Source: Paenibacillus sp. (lineage in GTDB: Bacteria; Bacillota; Bacilli; Paenibacillales; YIM-B00363). Taken from it: DNA of 64,000 bases. Positions within the stretch are counted from its first letter, which is position 1. Every line of letters begins with the position of its first letter. Below are positions 55,113-63,330 of this stretch, one piece after another. The notes under the pieces were generated by a model. The model worked only from the letters and a program-made list of their open reading frames with translations, had not been told where the DNA came from and made no database searches. Location: contig NZ_JAPSKE010000018.1 of assembly GCF_031177825.1 (NCBI RefSeq), positions 1 through 64,000 of the forward strand, given 5' to 3'. Made by a program: the position numbers and the translations under genes.

Positions 55113-58100
55113 TTATCTCGGCAGCTGAAAGCTCACGGTCGTCCCCTGTCCGGGAACGCTCTCGATGCGAATGCCCCTCCCGTACAGCTGCTTCAGTCGA
55201 CGGTCCGTATTTCGCAAACCGATCCCCTCGCTGACGTCGACCGGCGCTTCGAGCGCTCGAGCGATGTCCTCCGCGCTCATGCCTACGCCGTCGTCGCTGA
55301 CGGACACGTCGATCCGATCCCCCGAACGCGCCGTCCGAATGCGAATCGTCCCTCCGCTGGCCCGCTTAAGAATGCCATGATTTACGGCATTCTCTACAAG
55401 CGTCTGGATGGCCAGCGGCGGCAATAGGAACGTCAGATCCGCCTCCAATTCCCACCGCGCGTCCAGCCGGTCTCCGAACCGCTCCCGTTCGATAAATAAA
55501 TAAGACTTCACGAGTTCAAGCTCCCGCTCGATGGACACCAATCGGTCGGTGTTATGGAAATCGAAGCTGGTCCGAAGGTATTTGCTGAATTCTTCGAGCA
55601 ATTTTTGCATCTTCTTGATATCCATCGTGCCCAGCGCGGCGATCGAATTAATTGTATTGTATAGAAAATGCGGCCGGATTTGCGCTTGGAGCCAGGCGGC
55701 CTCCATCCGAAGCCGTCCCTCGATCGATAATTTCAATTCGATCAACGCCCGGACGCGGGAACGGAGCTCCCAGTAGTCGACCGGCTTCGTCACATAGTCG
55801 TTCGCCCCGGCTTGGAACCCGGCGAGAACGTCCTCCGAACGACTCCTTGCCGTAAGCAGCAGGATCGGGAGTTCGGCCATGGAGAAGCGCTCGCGAATCC
55901 GTCGAGTGAATTCATACCCGGACATCTGCGGCATCATGACGTCCGTGATGATCAGGTCGTACGTCGTCGTTTCGAGTTTGTCGATCGCATCCGCCGCGTT
56001 CATGGCGGTCGCGACGTGATACGGAACGGTGCGCAAAATATCCACCAGAATCGCTAGATTGATGCTGTCGTCGTCCATGACCAATACTTTCGGGTGTTCC
56101 GAATCGACGGACGAAGCCGGGAGGTGGACGACTTGCGTTCGATCCGCAACGAAGTCGGCGCTCCCGATCGCAATGAGGTTTCGAGAAGCTTCCGCGCTTT
56201 CGGTACGATCGGTCTCTTCGGCCAATGGCAGCGTGATCGTAAATCGGGAGCCTTCTCCGGGAACGGAAGCGACGCTCAAGTCTCCGCCATGGAGCTCGAC
56301 CAGCTGCTTAGCGATGCTCAACCCGAGTCCGAAGCCTCCGACGGCATTCGCCCGTTCCGAATCCCCTTGCTCGTACGGCAGGAAGATCCGCTGCCGCGTG
56401 CTCTCGTCCATCCCGATTCCCGTATCCCGAATATGAATATGCGCCGCCGCGTCCGTTCGCTCGGCGTAGACGGAGATGCTGCCTTCATCCGTGAATTTGA
56501 TGGCATTATGCAGAAGATTAAACAATATTTGTACGAGTCTGTTTTCGTCGGCCTTGACGGCCGGGAATTCGTCGGGAACGTCGATGAGCAAAGCGACGGG
56601 TTTGCCGTCCAGCATGAATCGGAGCATCTCGAGGATGCCGTCGACGACCGGCCGAATGCGCACGTTGCCGATCTGCAATCGGACGGTGCTTTCTTTCAGA
56701 CGAGTGACGTCGATTAAATCGTCCAGCATCAAGGACATCCGTCTGGCTACCGCAACCTGGATTTCCAACCTTCTCTTGTGTTCTTCCGGGACCGGGCGAA
56801 CCGAGTCGTCCAACACGCTTTGCGTAATGTTCATGATGCCGTGGAGCGGATTTCGAAGCTCGTGCGACGTATTGACGAGGAAACGATCCTTCTCCCGATT
56901 GGCCTGCTGAAGCTTGTCCGCAAGAAGGATCGCTTCATGTCTGGCCTGGAAAAATCGCTTGAACCAGAAGGCTGCGAACGCCAGCACGGCGATGGCCAGA
57001 TCGAACGGGTAATGCATCAACTCCAACGTCGTTCTGCTTTCGATAATGGCCCAGACGATGTTCGCGCCGATCGCGGCGATGCCGCAAAGCACGTACATAA
57101 CATCCTTGCTCTTCCGGATCGCATTCTTCAAGATGAGTCCCGAGAGAATCGTAGACAACAGCAGAATGGAGGACACTACGAACAATGCGGACATGACGTA
57201 CCGGGCCGGCGTCAGCAGTACGAACAAGGCGTAGACGGCGCAGTAAACGGCGAAGGCCCGCAACAATCCGGGCTTTCCGCAGCCGGGAAACATATGGTCG
57301 AGCAACGGGGGCAGGAATGCTACGACGCCGACATAGGATAGGATCCAAATTTTGGTCGTATATTCGTAAGGGAGCGGAAACCACACGAAGAGCAGCCGAT
57401 CGTCCGCGACCAATACGATGAGAATCCCCAAGATCATGACGAGCGCAAAATAAAGCAGTCCTCTATTGGCGACCCCGAAGAAGACCAGCATGGCCGCGTA
57501 CAAGCCGTGGATCAAAAATATGATGCATAATCCGATTTGCAAACCGGTCGATAGCAAGGTTCGGGAATGAATCGCGTCCACGGTTCCGAAACGGGTCGTT
57601 TGCGTAATGCCGCCGGGACCCGCATGGGACGAAGCGTGAATCAGAATTTCGATCGTCGGCTCGTCGTCGTCGAGCGTGACGGAGAAGGGGAGGTTGCCGG
57701 CCCGATGTTCCTCCCGCTCGTCGGACGGCGACCCTTCTTGCGCGGCCAAGCGGCCGTTCACGAAGACGGCGGACGCATTGTTCACGCGATTGAATCGTAA
57801 TGTAAACGTGGGCCGCTCAGCGTCATCGTCATCGAGCAGAATCCGAAGGCGATACGTGCCGAAGCGGAAGGAAGACGGCGCCTGATCCCGAAATGCAGGC
57901 TCCCATTTCCCGGGAACCTGGATGGGCCGCGGTTCGAAGCGGTCCGCCGATCCGGGCTCGACGAATCTCGAAGGAAAAAACTCCCATTCCCCGGAAAGCG
58001 GAATCGTCTGATCGTGCGGCAACGTCCATCCCCGCAGGTCCAAGACGCCGTCCGTAACCCGGGGGTGCTCGATCGGCTTTTGATAATGCAGCACCGTTAA

Positions 58101-58166
58101 TCGTAACGCCGTAATGGCGATCAGAAATAAAACGAGAATGGCGATCATTTTTTTAGTAGAAACCAA
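55113..58166 (-). CDS. Hybrid sensor kinase: 7TMR-DISM, HisKA-HATPase, receiver, second His_kinase-HATPase
   Basis: A 1017-residue membrane protein. TM ~8-27; extracellular jelly-roll sensor (~45-200, LSGEWEFFPSRFV and FRLRILLDDDD); seven TM helices (~210-400); HisKA with SHELRNPLHGIMN (phospho-His); HATPase with GGFGLGLSIAKQ; receiver with LIITDVMMPQMSGYEF (Asp); then a LytS-like His_kinase with RPHFLYNTINSIAALG and a second HATPase with VSDDGVGMSAED. No HPt domain. TTG 58166 has GGAGGGAGG nine nt upstream. Its second kinase module probably phosphorylates the convergent SARP regulator. Divergent from the HD-GYP gene across a shared inverted repeat. Confidence 0.9.
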   Translation of the reverse strand: MVSTKKMIAILVLFLIAITALRLTVLHYQKPIEHPRVTDGVLDLRGWTLPHDQTIPLSGEWEFFPSRFVEPGSADRFEPRPIQVPGKWEPAFRDQAPSSFRFGTYRLRILLDDDDAERPTFTLRFNRVNNASAVFVNGRLAAQEGSPSDEREEHRAGNLPFSVTLDDDEPTIEILIHASSHAGPGGITQTTRFGTVDAIHSRTLLSTGLQIGLCIIFLIHGLYAAMLVFFGVANRGLLYFALVMILGILIVLVADDRLLFVWFPLPYEYTTKIWILSYVGVVAFLPPLLDHMFPGCGKPGLLRAFAVYCAVYALFVLLTPARYVMSALFVVSSILLLSTILSGLILKNAIRKSKDVMYVLCGIAAIGANIVWAIIESRTTLELMHYPFDLAIAVLAFAAFWFKRFFQARHEAILLADKLQQANREKDRFLVNTSHELRNPLHGIMNITQSVLDDSVRPVPEEHKRRLEIQVAVARRMSLMLDDLIDVTRLKESTVRLQIGNVRIRPVVDGILEMLRFMLDGKPVALLIDVPDEFPAVKADENRLVQILFNLLHNAIKFTDEGSISVYAERTDAAAHIHIRDTGIGMDESTRQRIFLPYEQGDSERANAVGGFGLGLSIAKQLVELHGGDLSVASVPGEGSRFTITLPLAEETDRTESAEASRNLIAIGSADFVADRTQVVHLPASSVDSEHPKVLVMDDDSINLAILVDILRTVPYHVATAMNAADAIDKLETTTYDLIITDVMMPQMSGYEFTRRIRERFSMAELPILLLTARSRSEDVLAGFQAGANDYVTKPVDYWELRSRVRALIELKLSIEGRLRMEAAWLQAQIRPHFLYNTINSIAALGTMDIKKMQKLLEEFSKYLRTSFDFHNTDRLVSIERELELVKSYLFIERERFGDRLDARWELEADLTFLLPPLAIQTLVENAVNHGILKRASGGTIRIRTARSGDRIDVSVSDDGVGMSAEDIARALEAPVDVSEGIGLRNTDRRLKQLYGRGIRIESVPGQGTTVSFQLPR

Positions 58167-58205
58167 TATTTCAACCTCCCTCCATGAATCATATTAGATC
58201 TTCGC

Positions 58206-58278
58206 GAACTCTACAATTTCTAAACGAAATCTCTTTCCTACCGGATCCCGGGACGGATGTCGAGGAATTGTAGAGTTC
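58206..58278. promoter_or_regulatory. Widely spaced 13-bp inverted repeat between kinase and HD-GYP genes
   Basis: GAACTCTACAATT (58206-58218) and AATTGTAGAGTTC (58266-58278) are perfect complements separated by 47 bp, in the 142-bp divergent intergenic region. Each end faces one of the two genes. This suggests paired operator sites, possibly for the SARP regulator. Confidence 0.75.
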
Positions 58279-58308
58279 AAAATGTGAAAATCGCAGGGCA
58301 AGGGAGGC

Positions 58309-59355
58309 ATGTCTTTGGAAAAACCTGGGTTGACATTAGAGGAAACGATTGGGAGAAGGTTGGCAAGAGATCTATTCAACGGCAGCGGCGTTTTATTGGC
58401 GTCCGCTTCTTCCGTCATCACCCATGACCATATTAGAATGTTTAGGAAGCACGGGCTTGAATTGACCTCTAACGATATCGCCTCGACCGGCCCCTATGCG
58501 GAGACGGGTGCCTCCGTACGCTCTCGGATGATCGACGAAGCGGTTCTTGAAGCAGGTCGCCTGTTCGAGGAAGTCCGCGCGACGAAGGGAATCCCGCTCG
58601 CGGATTTGCGGCGCAACGTCATTCCGATGATTCAGGAAGCGATTTCAGGCGATACGCCCTTATTCGGCCTGTTCTCCGCCCTGCAAGCCAAGGACGATTA
58701 TACGTATCGTCATCATTTCGCGGTAGGGGCGATCGCCAGTCTCATAGGCAAATGGGTAGGATTGGAGAGGCAGGAGCAGCTGCAGCTCACGACGGCCGCG
58801 CTGTTGCACGACGTCGGGAAGATGCTGATTCCCGAGGATGTGTTAAACAAACCGGGCAAGTTGACGGCGGATGAATATACGGTAATGAAAAGCCATACCG
58901 TGATGGGGTATGAATTGTTGAAGAGAACCGTAGGCCTGACGCATCGACAAGCGCTCGTAGCGCTTCAGCATCATGAACGGCTGGACGGCAGCGGATATCC
59001 GTTCGGCGTTACCGAAAACAAAATCGATGGGTTCAGCCGTATCGTTTCGGTCGCCGACATGTTCCATGCGATGACCTCTAAGCGAGTGTACCGGGATCCG
59101 TCCCCCTTTTACGAAGTGCTGTTCCAAATGGAGCGGGATACGTTCGGCATGTTGGACCCTGCGATTACAAGATTATTCGTGGAAAAGATCATGCATTCGC
59201 TCATCGGACAGTCGGTGCTGCTGACGGACGGGAGGGAGGGCGTCATCGTGATGGTGAACGTCCAAGAACCCTTGCATCCATTGATCCAGATCGGAAGCAG
59301 CTTCGTCGACCTGAGCAAGGAATCGTCCGTCTACGTGAAACAGATCTTCGCATAG
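58309..59355 (+). CDS. HD-GYP domain cyclic-di-GMP phosphodiesterase
   Basis: A 348-residue protein. The N-terminal ~110 residues resemble a DUF3391-like lead-in. The HD-GYP core (~135-270) is intact: YRHHFAVGA, LLHDVGK (HD pair), KSHTVMGYELL, HHERLDGSGYPFG (GYP motif) and VADMFHAMTS. It degrades c-di-GMP to GMP or pGpG. A C-terminal ~70-residue extension follows. ATG 58309 has GGGAGG only two nt upstream; a TTG at 58315 would be better spaced, so the start is uncertain by two codons. It lies opposite the hybrid kinase, suggesting both act in one signalling circuit. Confidence 0.9.
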   Translation: MSLEKPGLTLEETIGRRLARDLFNGSGVLLASASSVITHDHIRMFRKHGLELTSNDIASTGPYAETGASVRSRMIDEAVLEAGRLFEEVRATKGIPLADLRRNVIPMIQEAISGDTPLFGLFSALQAKDDYTYRHHFAVGAIASLIGKWVGLERQEQLQLTTAALLHDVGKMLIPEDVLNKPGKLTADEYTVMKSHTVMGYELLKRTVGLTHRQALVALQHHERLDGSGYPFGVTENKIDGFSRIVSVADMFHAMTSKRVYRDPSPFYEVLFQMERDTFGMLDPAITRLFVEKIMHSLIGQSVLLTDGREGVIVMVNVQEPLHPLIQIGSSFVDLSKESSVYVKQIFA

Positions 59356-59394
59356 AACCTATGTCGGCGCGTACATCATCGAACGACAGCGAAA

Positions 59395-59431
59395 ATACCC
59401 GGTCGCGGAGTGGGTCTACGCAACCGGGTAT
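59395..59431. terminator. Hairpin after the HD-GYP gene
   Basis: ATACCCGGT (59395-59403) pairs with ACCGGGTAT (59423-59431) around a 19-nt loop. It lacks a T-run in the plus direction, so it is a weak terminator or a structural element. Confidence 0.5.
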
Positions 59432-59480
59432 CATTCATGTTTCGCGCGAGAATCGCGAAGGGACGCCGGCGACGGCGTCG

Positions 59481-59642
59481 TTAATCCTTCCGTTCGCAAG
59501 CGTCGCTCGTAATCGCGGCTTGCTGCTCTTCCGTGAAGTCCTGGAAATCGTTATCCTCCGCCATCGTCTCGCCGTGCTGGTCGAGGCGGGATGGCTGCGC
59601 TTGGCGGCCGTCTCGTTTCGGATGCGAATTGCGTCCCGTCAT
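59481..59642 (-). CDS. Small protein (53 residues) of unknown function
   Basis: A short minus-strand gene: ATG at 59642, TAA at 59481-59483, 53 residues beginning MTGRNSHPKRDGRQAQPSRL and continuing DNDFQDFTEEQQAAI before ending ACERKD. It is hydrophilic, with a basic start and acidic end. GGGGGTGATT lies directly upstream of the ATG with good spacing, which is the main support. It fills the 460-bp gap between the HD-GYP gene and the transporter. No family recognised; the size and charge are like small spore or stress proteins, but that is a guess. Confidence 0.55.
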   Translation of the reverse strand: MTGRNSHPKRDGRQAQPSRLDQHGETMAEDNDFQDFTEEQQAAITSDACERKD

Positions 59643-59768
59643 GACAAATCACCCCCGTGGGTAGTGTGCGCACTTTTCGCGATTTTACCTCCCCCTCATC
59701 GAAACGTCGCCTCCGGAGTAAATAGCCGGCTAGCGCAAGAATATCGTATCAACCTATTCCTGATCATC

Positions 59769-59796
59769 GTGTTACAATGAGATAAATTCGTAACAC
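59769..59796 (+). promoter_or_regulatory. Operator-like repeat over the -10 of the Opp/Nik-type operon
   Basis: GTGTTAC (59769-59775) and GTAACAC (59790-59796) are perfect inverted arms 14 bp apart. An extended -10 TGTTACAAT (TACAAT 59773-59778) lies in the left half, about 40 nt before TTG 59817. A repressor bound here would cover the promoter. Confidence 0.6.
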
Positions 59797-59816
59797 AGAA
59801 TGAGGGAGGATTAACG

Positions 59817-61433
59817 TTGGCAACGAAGTGGGGAATGCGATATTTGGGGCTCGTCCTGATCCTGCCGTTGATCCTGACGGGATGTACGCAGCCGTCGGCT
59901 CAACAACCGAAGCCCGTAAACGGGCAGGGGAGCGAATCGAGAGAGCTGGTTCTTGCCGTGGGCTCCGAGCCGGACGCGGGGTTCGACCCCACCACCGGTT
60001 GGGGGCGTTACGGTTCGCCGCTGTTTCAAAGCACGCTCCTCAAATACGACCATGCGCTTGCCGTGGCGAACGATCTTGCGTCCGGTTACCAAGTGAGCGA
60101 CGACGGGATCGTATGGACGGTCACGATGCGCGAAGATGCGAAATTTTCCGACGGCGAACCGGTAACGGCGGAGGACGTCGCCTACACGTTCGAAACCGCT
60201 GCTTCCAGCGGTTCGGTCGTAGATCTTCAAATTTTAGACCGTGTCGAAGCGGTTGACGAGTTTACGGTGAGATTCACCTTGAAACAAGCGCAATCCACGT
60301 TTTTGCATTCGTTAATCGCGACGGGCATCGTTCCCGAGCATGTCCACGACGGGAATTATGCGACGCACCCGGTCGGGTCGGGTCCGTTCCAGCTCGTGCA
60401 GTGGGATAAGGGACAGCAGCTGATCGTGACGGCGAACCCGCGATATTACGGAGCGAAACCCTTCTTCGAGAAAATAACGTTCTTGTTCTTGGACGAAGAC
60501 GCCGCGTTCGCCGCGGCGAGGGCGGGTACCGTGGACGTCGCCTACATTCCTGCGATGTTCAGTAAGCAAGAGGTGCCGGGCATGCATCTAGTGACCGTCC
60601 AGAGCGTCGACAACCGAGGCATTATGTTTCCTTACGTTCCTTCGGGCCAAACAACGGCGGAAGGGGTTCCGATCGGGAACGACGTCACCGCGGATCTCGC
60701 CGTTCGCAAAGCGATCAACGCGGCGATCGATCGGGAGGCGTTGGTGAACGGCGTTCTGGAAGGGCATGGAACGCCGGCGCATTCCGTGAATGACGGGCTC
60801 CCATGGTGGAATCCCGAGAGCGAAATCCAAGACGGAGACATGGATGCCGCTCGGAAGCTGCTCGCGGATGCGGGATGGAACGACGGCAACGGGGACGGGA
60901 TATTGGAAAAGGGCGCTCTCAAAGCGGAATTCACCCTTCTATATCCCGCCGGAGACGCGACCCGGCAATCCTTAGCGATCGCGACGGCCGATATGCTGAA
61001 GCCGCTTGGAATCAACATTCATGCGGAAGGCAAGAGCTGGGACGAAATCCGAAAGATGATGTATTCGAACGCAGTGCTGTATGGATGGGGAAGCCACGAT
61101 CCACTAGAAATGTATAATCTGTACAGCAGCAAAAATGCGGGAGTAGATTTATATAACACAGGGTTTTATAAAAACGATATCGTCGACGAGTACTTGAACG
61201 AAGCGCTTGCCGCAACGACGGCGGAAGAAGCGAATGAATATTGGAAGAAAGCGCAATGGGACGGAGAGACGGGGCTAAGCGCAAGGGGCGATGCGCCGTG
61301 GGCGTGGCTGGTCAATCTCGATCATTTGTATTTGGTGAAGGATCGGCTCGATATCGGCAAGCAGAAAATACATCCGCACGGACACGGATGGCCCGTCACC
61401 GATAATCTTGTCGAATGGAAATGGAATGAATAG
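59817..61433 (+). CDS. ABC transporter substrate-binding lipoprotein (SBP family 5, peptide/nickel type)
   Basis: A 538-residue extracellular solute-binding protein. The signal peptide ends in lipobox LILTGC (Cys ~23). The mature part has ELVLAVGSEPDAGFDPTTGWG, SPLFQSTLLKYDH, SDDGIVWTVTMREDAKFSDG and AEDVAYTFETAA, all typical of NikA/OppA-type proteins; the GWGRYGSP segment leans to the nickel/metallophore group. TTG 59817 has GAGGGAGG seven nt upstream. First gene of a transporter operon with an inverted-repeat operator; ligand (peptide, Ni2+ or metallophore) undetermined. Confidence 0.88.
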   Translation: MATKWGMRYLGLVLILPLILTGCTQPSAQQPKPVNGQGSESRELVLAVGSEPDAGFDPTTGWGRYGSPLFQSTLLKYDHALAVANDLASGYQVSDDGIVWTVTMREDAKFSDGEPVTAEDVAYTFETAASSGSVVDLQILDRVEAVDEFTVRFTLKQAQSTFLHSLIATGIVPEHVHDGNYATHPVGSGPFQLVQWDKGQQLIVTANPRYYGAKPFFEKITFLFLDEDAAFAAARAGTVDVAYIPAMFSKQEVPGMHLVTVQSVDNRGIMFPYVPSGQTTAEGVPIGNDVTADLAVRKAINAAIDREALVNGVLEGHGTPAHSVNDGLPWWNPESEIQDGDMDAARKLLADAGWNDGNGDGILEKGALKAEFTLLYPAGDATRQSLAIATADMLKPLGINIHAEGKSWDEIRKMMYSNAVLYGWGSHDPLEMYNLYSSKNAGVDLYNTGFYKNDIVDEYLNEALAATTAEEANEYWKKAQWDGETGLSARGDAPWAWLVNLDHLYLVKDRLDIGKQKIHPHGHGWPVTDNLVEWKWNE

Positions 61434-62439
61434 GCCCGCATCGGTAAAGCCGGCGGTCGTTGCGGCGAAATGGCTGATTTCCAAAATCATTCGAGCGGCG
61501 ACGCTGTTGGCCGCCGTCTGCATCCTATCGTTCTTGCTCGTCAAGCAGTCTCCGATCGATCCGATTCAGGCGTACATCGGCGCGGACATGCTGCGCGTCG
61601 GTCCGGAGCAGCGCGCGCAAATCGAGGAATATTGGGGCTTGAACGAACCGTTGCCCGTTCAATTCCGGAACTGGGGAGCGGCTCTCGCGGCCGGCGACTT
61701 AGGAACGTCCATGATTTATCGTCAACCGGTCGCCGACGTCATTGGCGAGCGTTTCGCCAACTCGATCGCGCTCATGGCCGGCGCTTGGCTGATGTCGGGG
61801 GCGCTCGGCTTCGTACTCGGCGTCGTCTCGGCGATGAGACGGGATACGTGGATCGATCGGTCGATCAAGTGGTATTGTTATATGCTCGCATCGACCCCGA
61901 CATTTTGGATGGGCCTGCTGCTGCTGATGGTGTTCGCGGTATGGTTGAACTGGTTTCCGGTGGGCTTGGGCGTGCCGGCCGGCGTACTGGCGGAAGACGT
62001 CACTTTGGGAGACCGCATCCGCCATCTCGTACTCCCTGCGATGACGCTAAGCATCGTCGGCGTGGCGAACGTGGCGCTGCATACGAGAGAGAAGCTGTCC
62101 GACGTGCTCTCCAGCGATTATGTCCTGTTCGCGAGGGCGAGAGGCGAACGGGGATGGACTTTATTTCGGAGACACGGCTTGCGGAATATCGCGATTCCCG
62201 CGGTTACGCTCCAATTCGCCTCGTTCAGCGAACTGTTCGGCGGAGCCGTTCTGGCGGAGCAAGTGTTCTCTTACCCGGGATTAGGCCAAGCCACGGTCGA
62301 AGCGGGACTGCGGGGGGACGTTCCGCTGTTGTTGGGGCTGGTGATTTTTAGCGCGCTGTTCGTATTTATCGGCAATACGCTTGCGGACGGCATCTATCGA
62401 CTGGTCGACCCAAGAATCCGAGAGGGGGCGTCGGTATGA
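61426..62439 (+). CDS. ABC transporter permease (OppB/NikB type)
   Basis: A 337-residue permease with six TM helices. First helix AATLLAAVCILSFLLVKQSPIDP, then the OppB-type signature RVGPEQRAQIEEYWGLNEPLPVQ, and the EAA region REKLSDVLSSDYVLFARARGERG (~215-245). ATG 61426 overlaps the binding-protein stop by eight nt; TTG 61408 is also possible. Pairs with the next permease as the membrane channel. Confidence 0.92.
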   Translation: MNRPASVKPAVVAAKWLISKIIRAATLLAAVCILSFLLVKQSPIDPIQAYIGADMLRVGPEQRAQIEEYWGLNEPLPVQFRNWGAALAAGDLGTSMIYRQPVADVIGERFANSIALMAGAWLMSGALGFVLGVVSAMRRDTWIDRSIKWYCYMLASTPTFWMGLLLLMVFAVWLNWFPVGLGVPAGVLAEDVTLGDRIRHLVLPAMTLSIVGVANVALHTREKLSDVLSSDYVLFARARGERGWTLFRRHGLRNIAIPAVTLQFASFSELFGGAVLAEQVFSYPGLGQATVEAGLRGDVPLLLGLVIFSALFVFIGNTLADGIYRLVDPRIREGASV

Positions 62440-63305
62440 GCTCGGCCGCGGAGTCGCGCCGCGAACGGAATAGTTTCATAGGATGGCGGCGGAACCGAAG
62501 AACGAGGAGTCTCGTAACCGCGGGTCTGGCTTCGACGGCGTTGCTCGTTACGCTCGTCGGCGGCTCGGCGATCGGCGGAGACAGCTTCGCGACGAATCTG
62601 GACCTGCGCAATGTCCCTCCGTCGTTCGGCCATCCGTTCGGGACGGATTGGCTGGGCAGGGATATGTTTGCGAGAACGATGAAAGGCTTGTCTCTAAGCA
62701 TCGTCGTGGGATTGATCGGGACGGTCGGAAGCGTGTCGATTTCGCTGCTGGTCGGCCTTGCGGCCGCGACGATGGGGCGAACGGCGGATCGAATCGTCAC
62801 GTGGCTGATCGATCTGTTTCTCAGCGTGCCGCACTTGGTCTCGTTGATTCTCATTTCCTTTGCGCTGGGCGGCGGGTTTAAGGGCGTCGCGGTCGGGATC
62901 GCGCTGACCCATTGGCCGAGTCTCGCGCGCGTCGTTCGCGCGGAAGTCATGCAGCTCCGTTCCGCCGAGTACGTCCAGGTGTCCCGCCGCTTGGGCAAGT
63001 CGCGGGGCTGGGTCGCCGTCCATCATATGGTGCCGCATCTGATTCCCCAAATCCTCGTCGGCGTCCTGATCCTGTTCCCTCATGCCGTACTGCACGAGGC
63101 CGCGGTCACCTTCGTCGGCTTGGGGCTGTCGCCGCATCAACCGGCCATCGGCATTATTCTTTCGGAATCCATGCGTTATTTGTCCACGGGAATGTGGTGG
63201 TTGGCTTTCTTCCCGGGGTTATGTTTGTTTTTGATCGTACGCGCATTCGATGCGATCGGGGAAAATTTACGAACGCTCGTCGACCCCCATCGCGCGCGCC
63301 GTTAA
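62436..63305 (+). CDS. ABC transporter permease (OppC/NikC type)
   Basis: A 289-residue permease. TM ~30-50, then the conserved HPFGTDWLGRDMFARTMKG segment of OppC/NikC proteins, and an EAA loop RAEVMQLRSAEYVQVSRRLGKSRG (~165-190), cited in part. ATG 62436 overlaps the upstream TGA (ATGA). GAGAGGGGG is the ribosome site. Second channel subunit. Confidence 0.92.
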   Translation: MSSAAESRRERNSFIGWRRNRRTRSLVTAGLASTALLVTLVGGSAIGGDSFATNLDLRNVPPSFGHPFGTDWLGRDMFARTMKGLSLSIVVGLIGTVGSVSISLLVGLAAATMGRTADRIVTWLIDLFLSVPHLVSLILISFALGGGFKGVAVGIALTHWPSLARVVRAEVMQLRSAEYVQVSRRLGKSRGWVAVHHMVPHLIPQILVGVLILFPHAVLHEAAVTFVGLGLSPHQPAIGIILSESMRYLSTGMWWLAFFPGLCLFLIVRAFDAIGENLRTLVDPHRARR

Positions 63306-63330
63306 ACGTCGGGCAGAGGAGGTAGAACGG

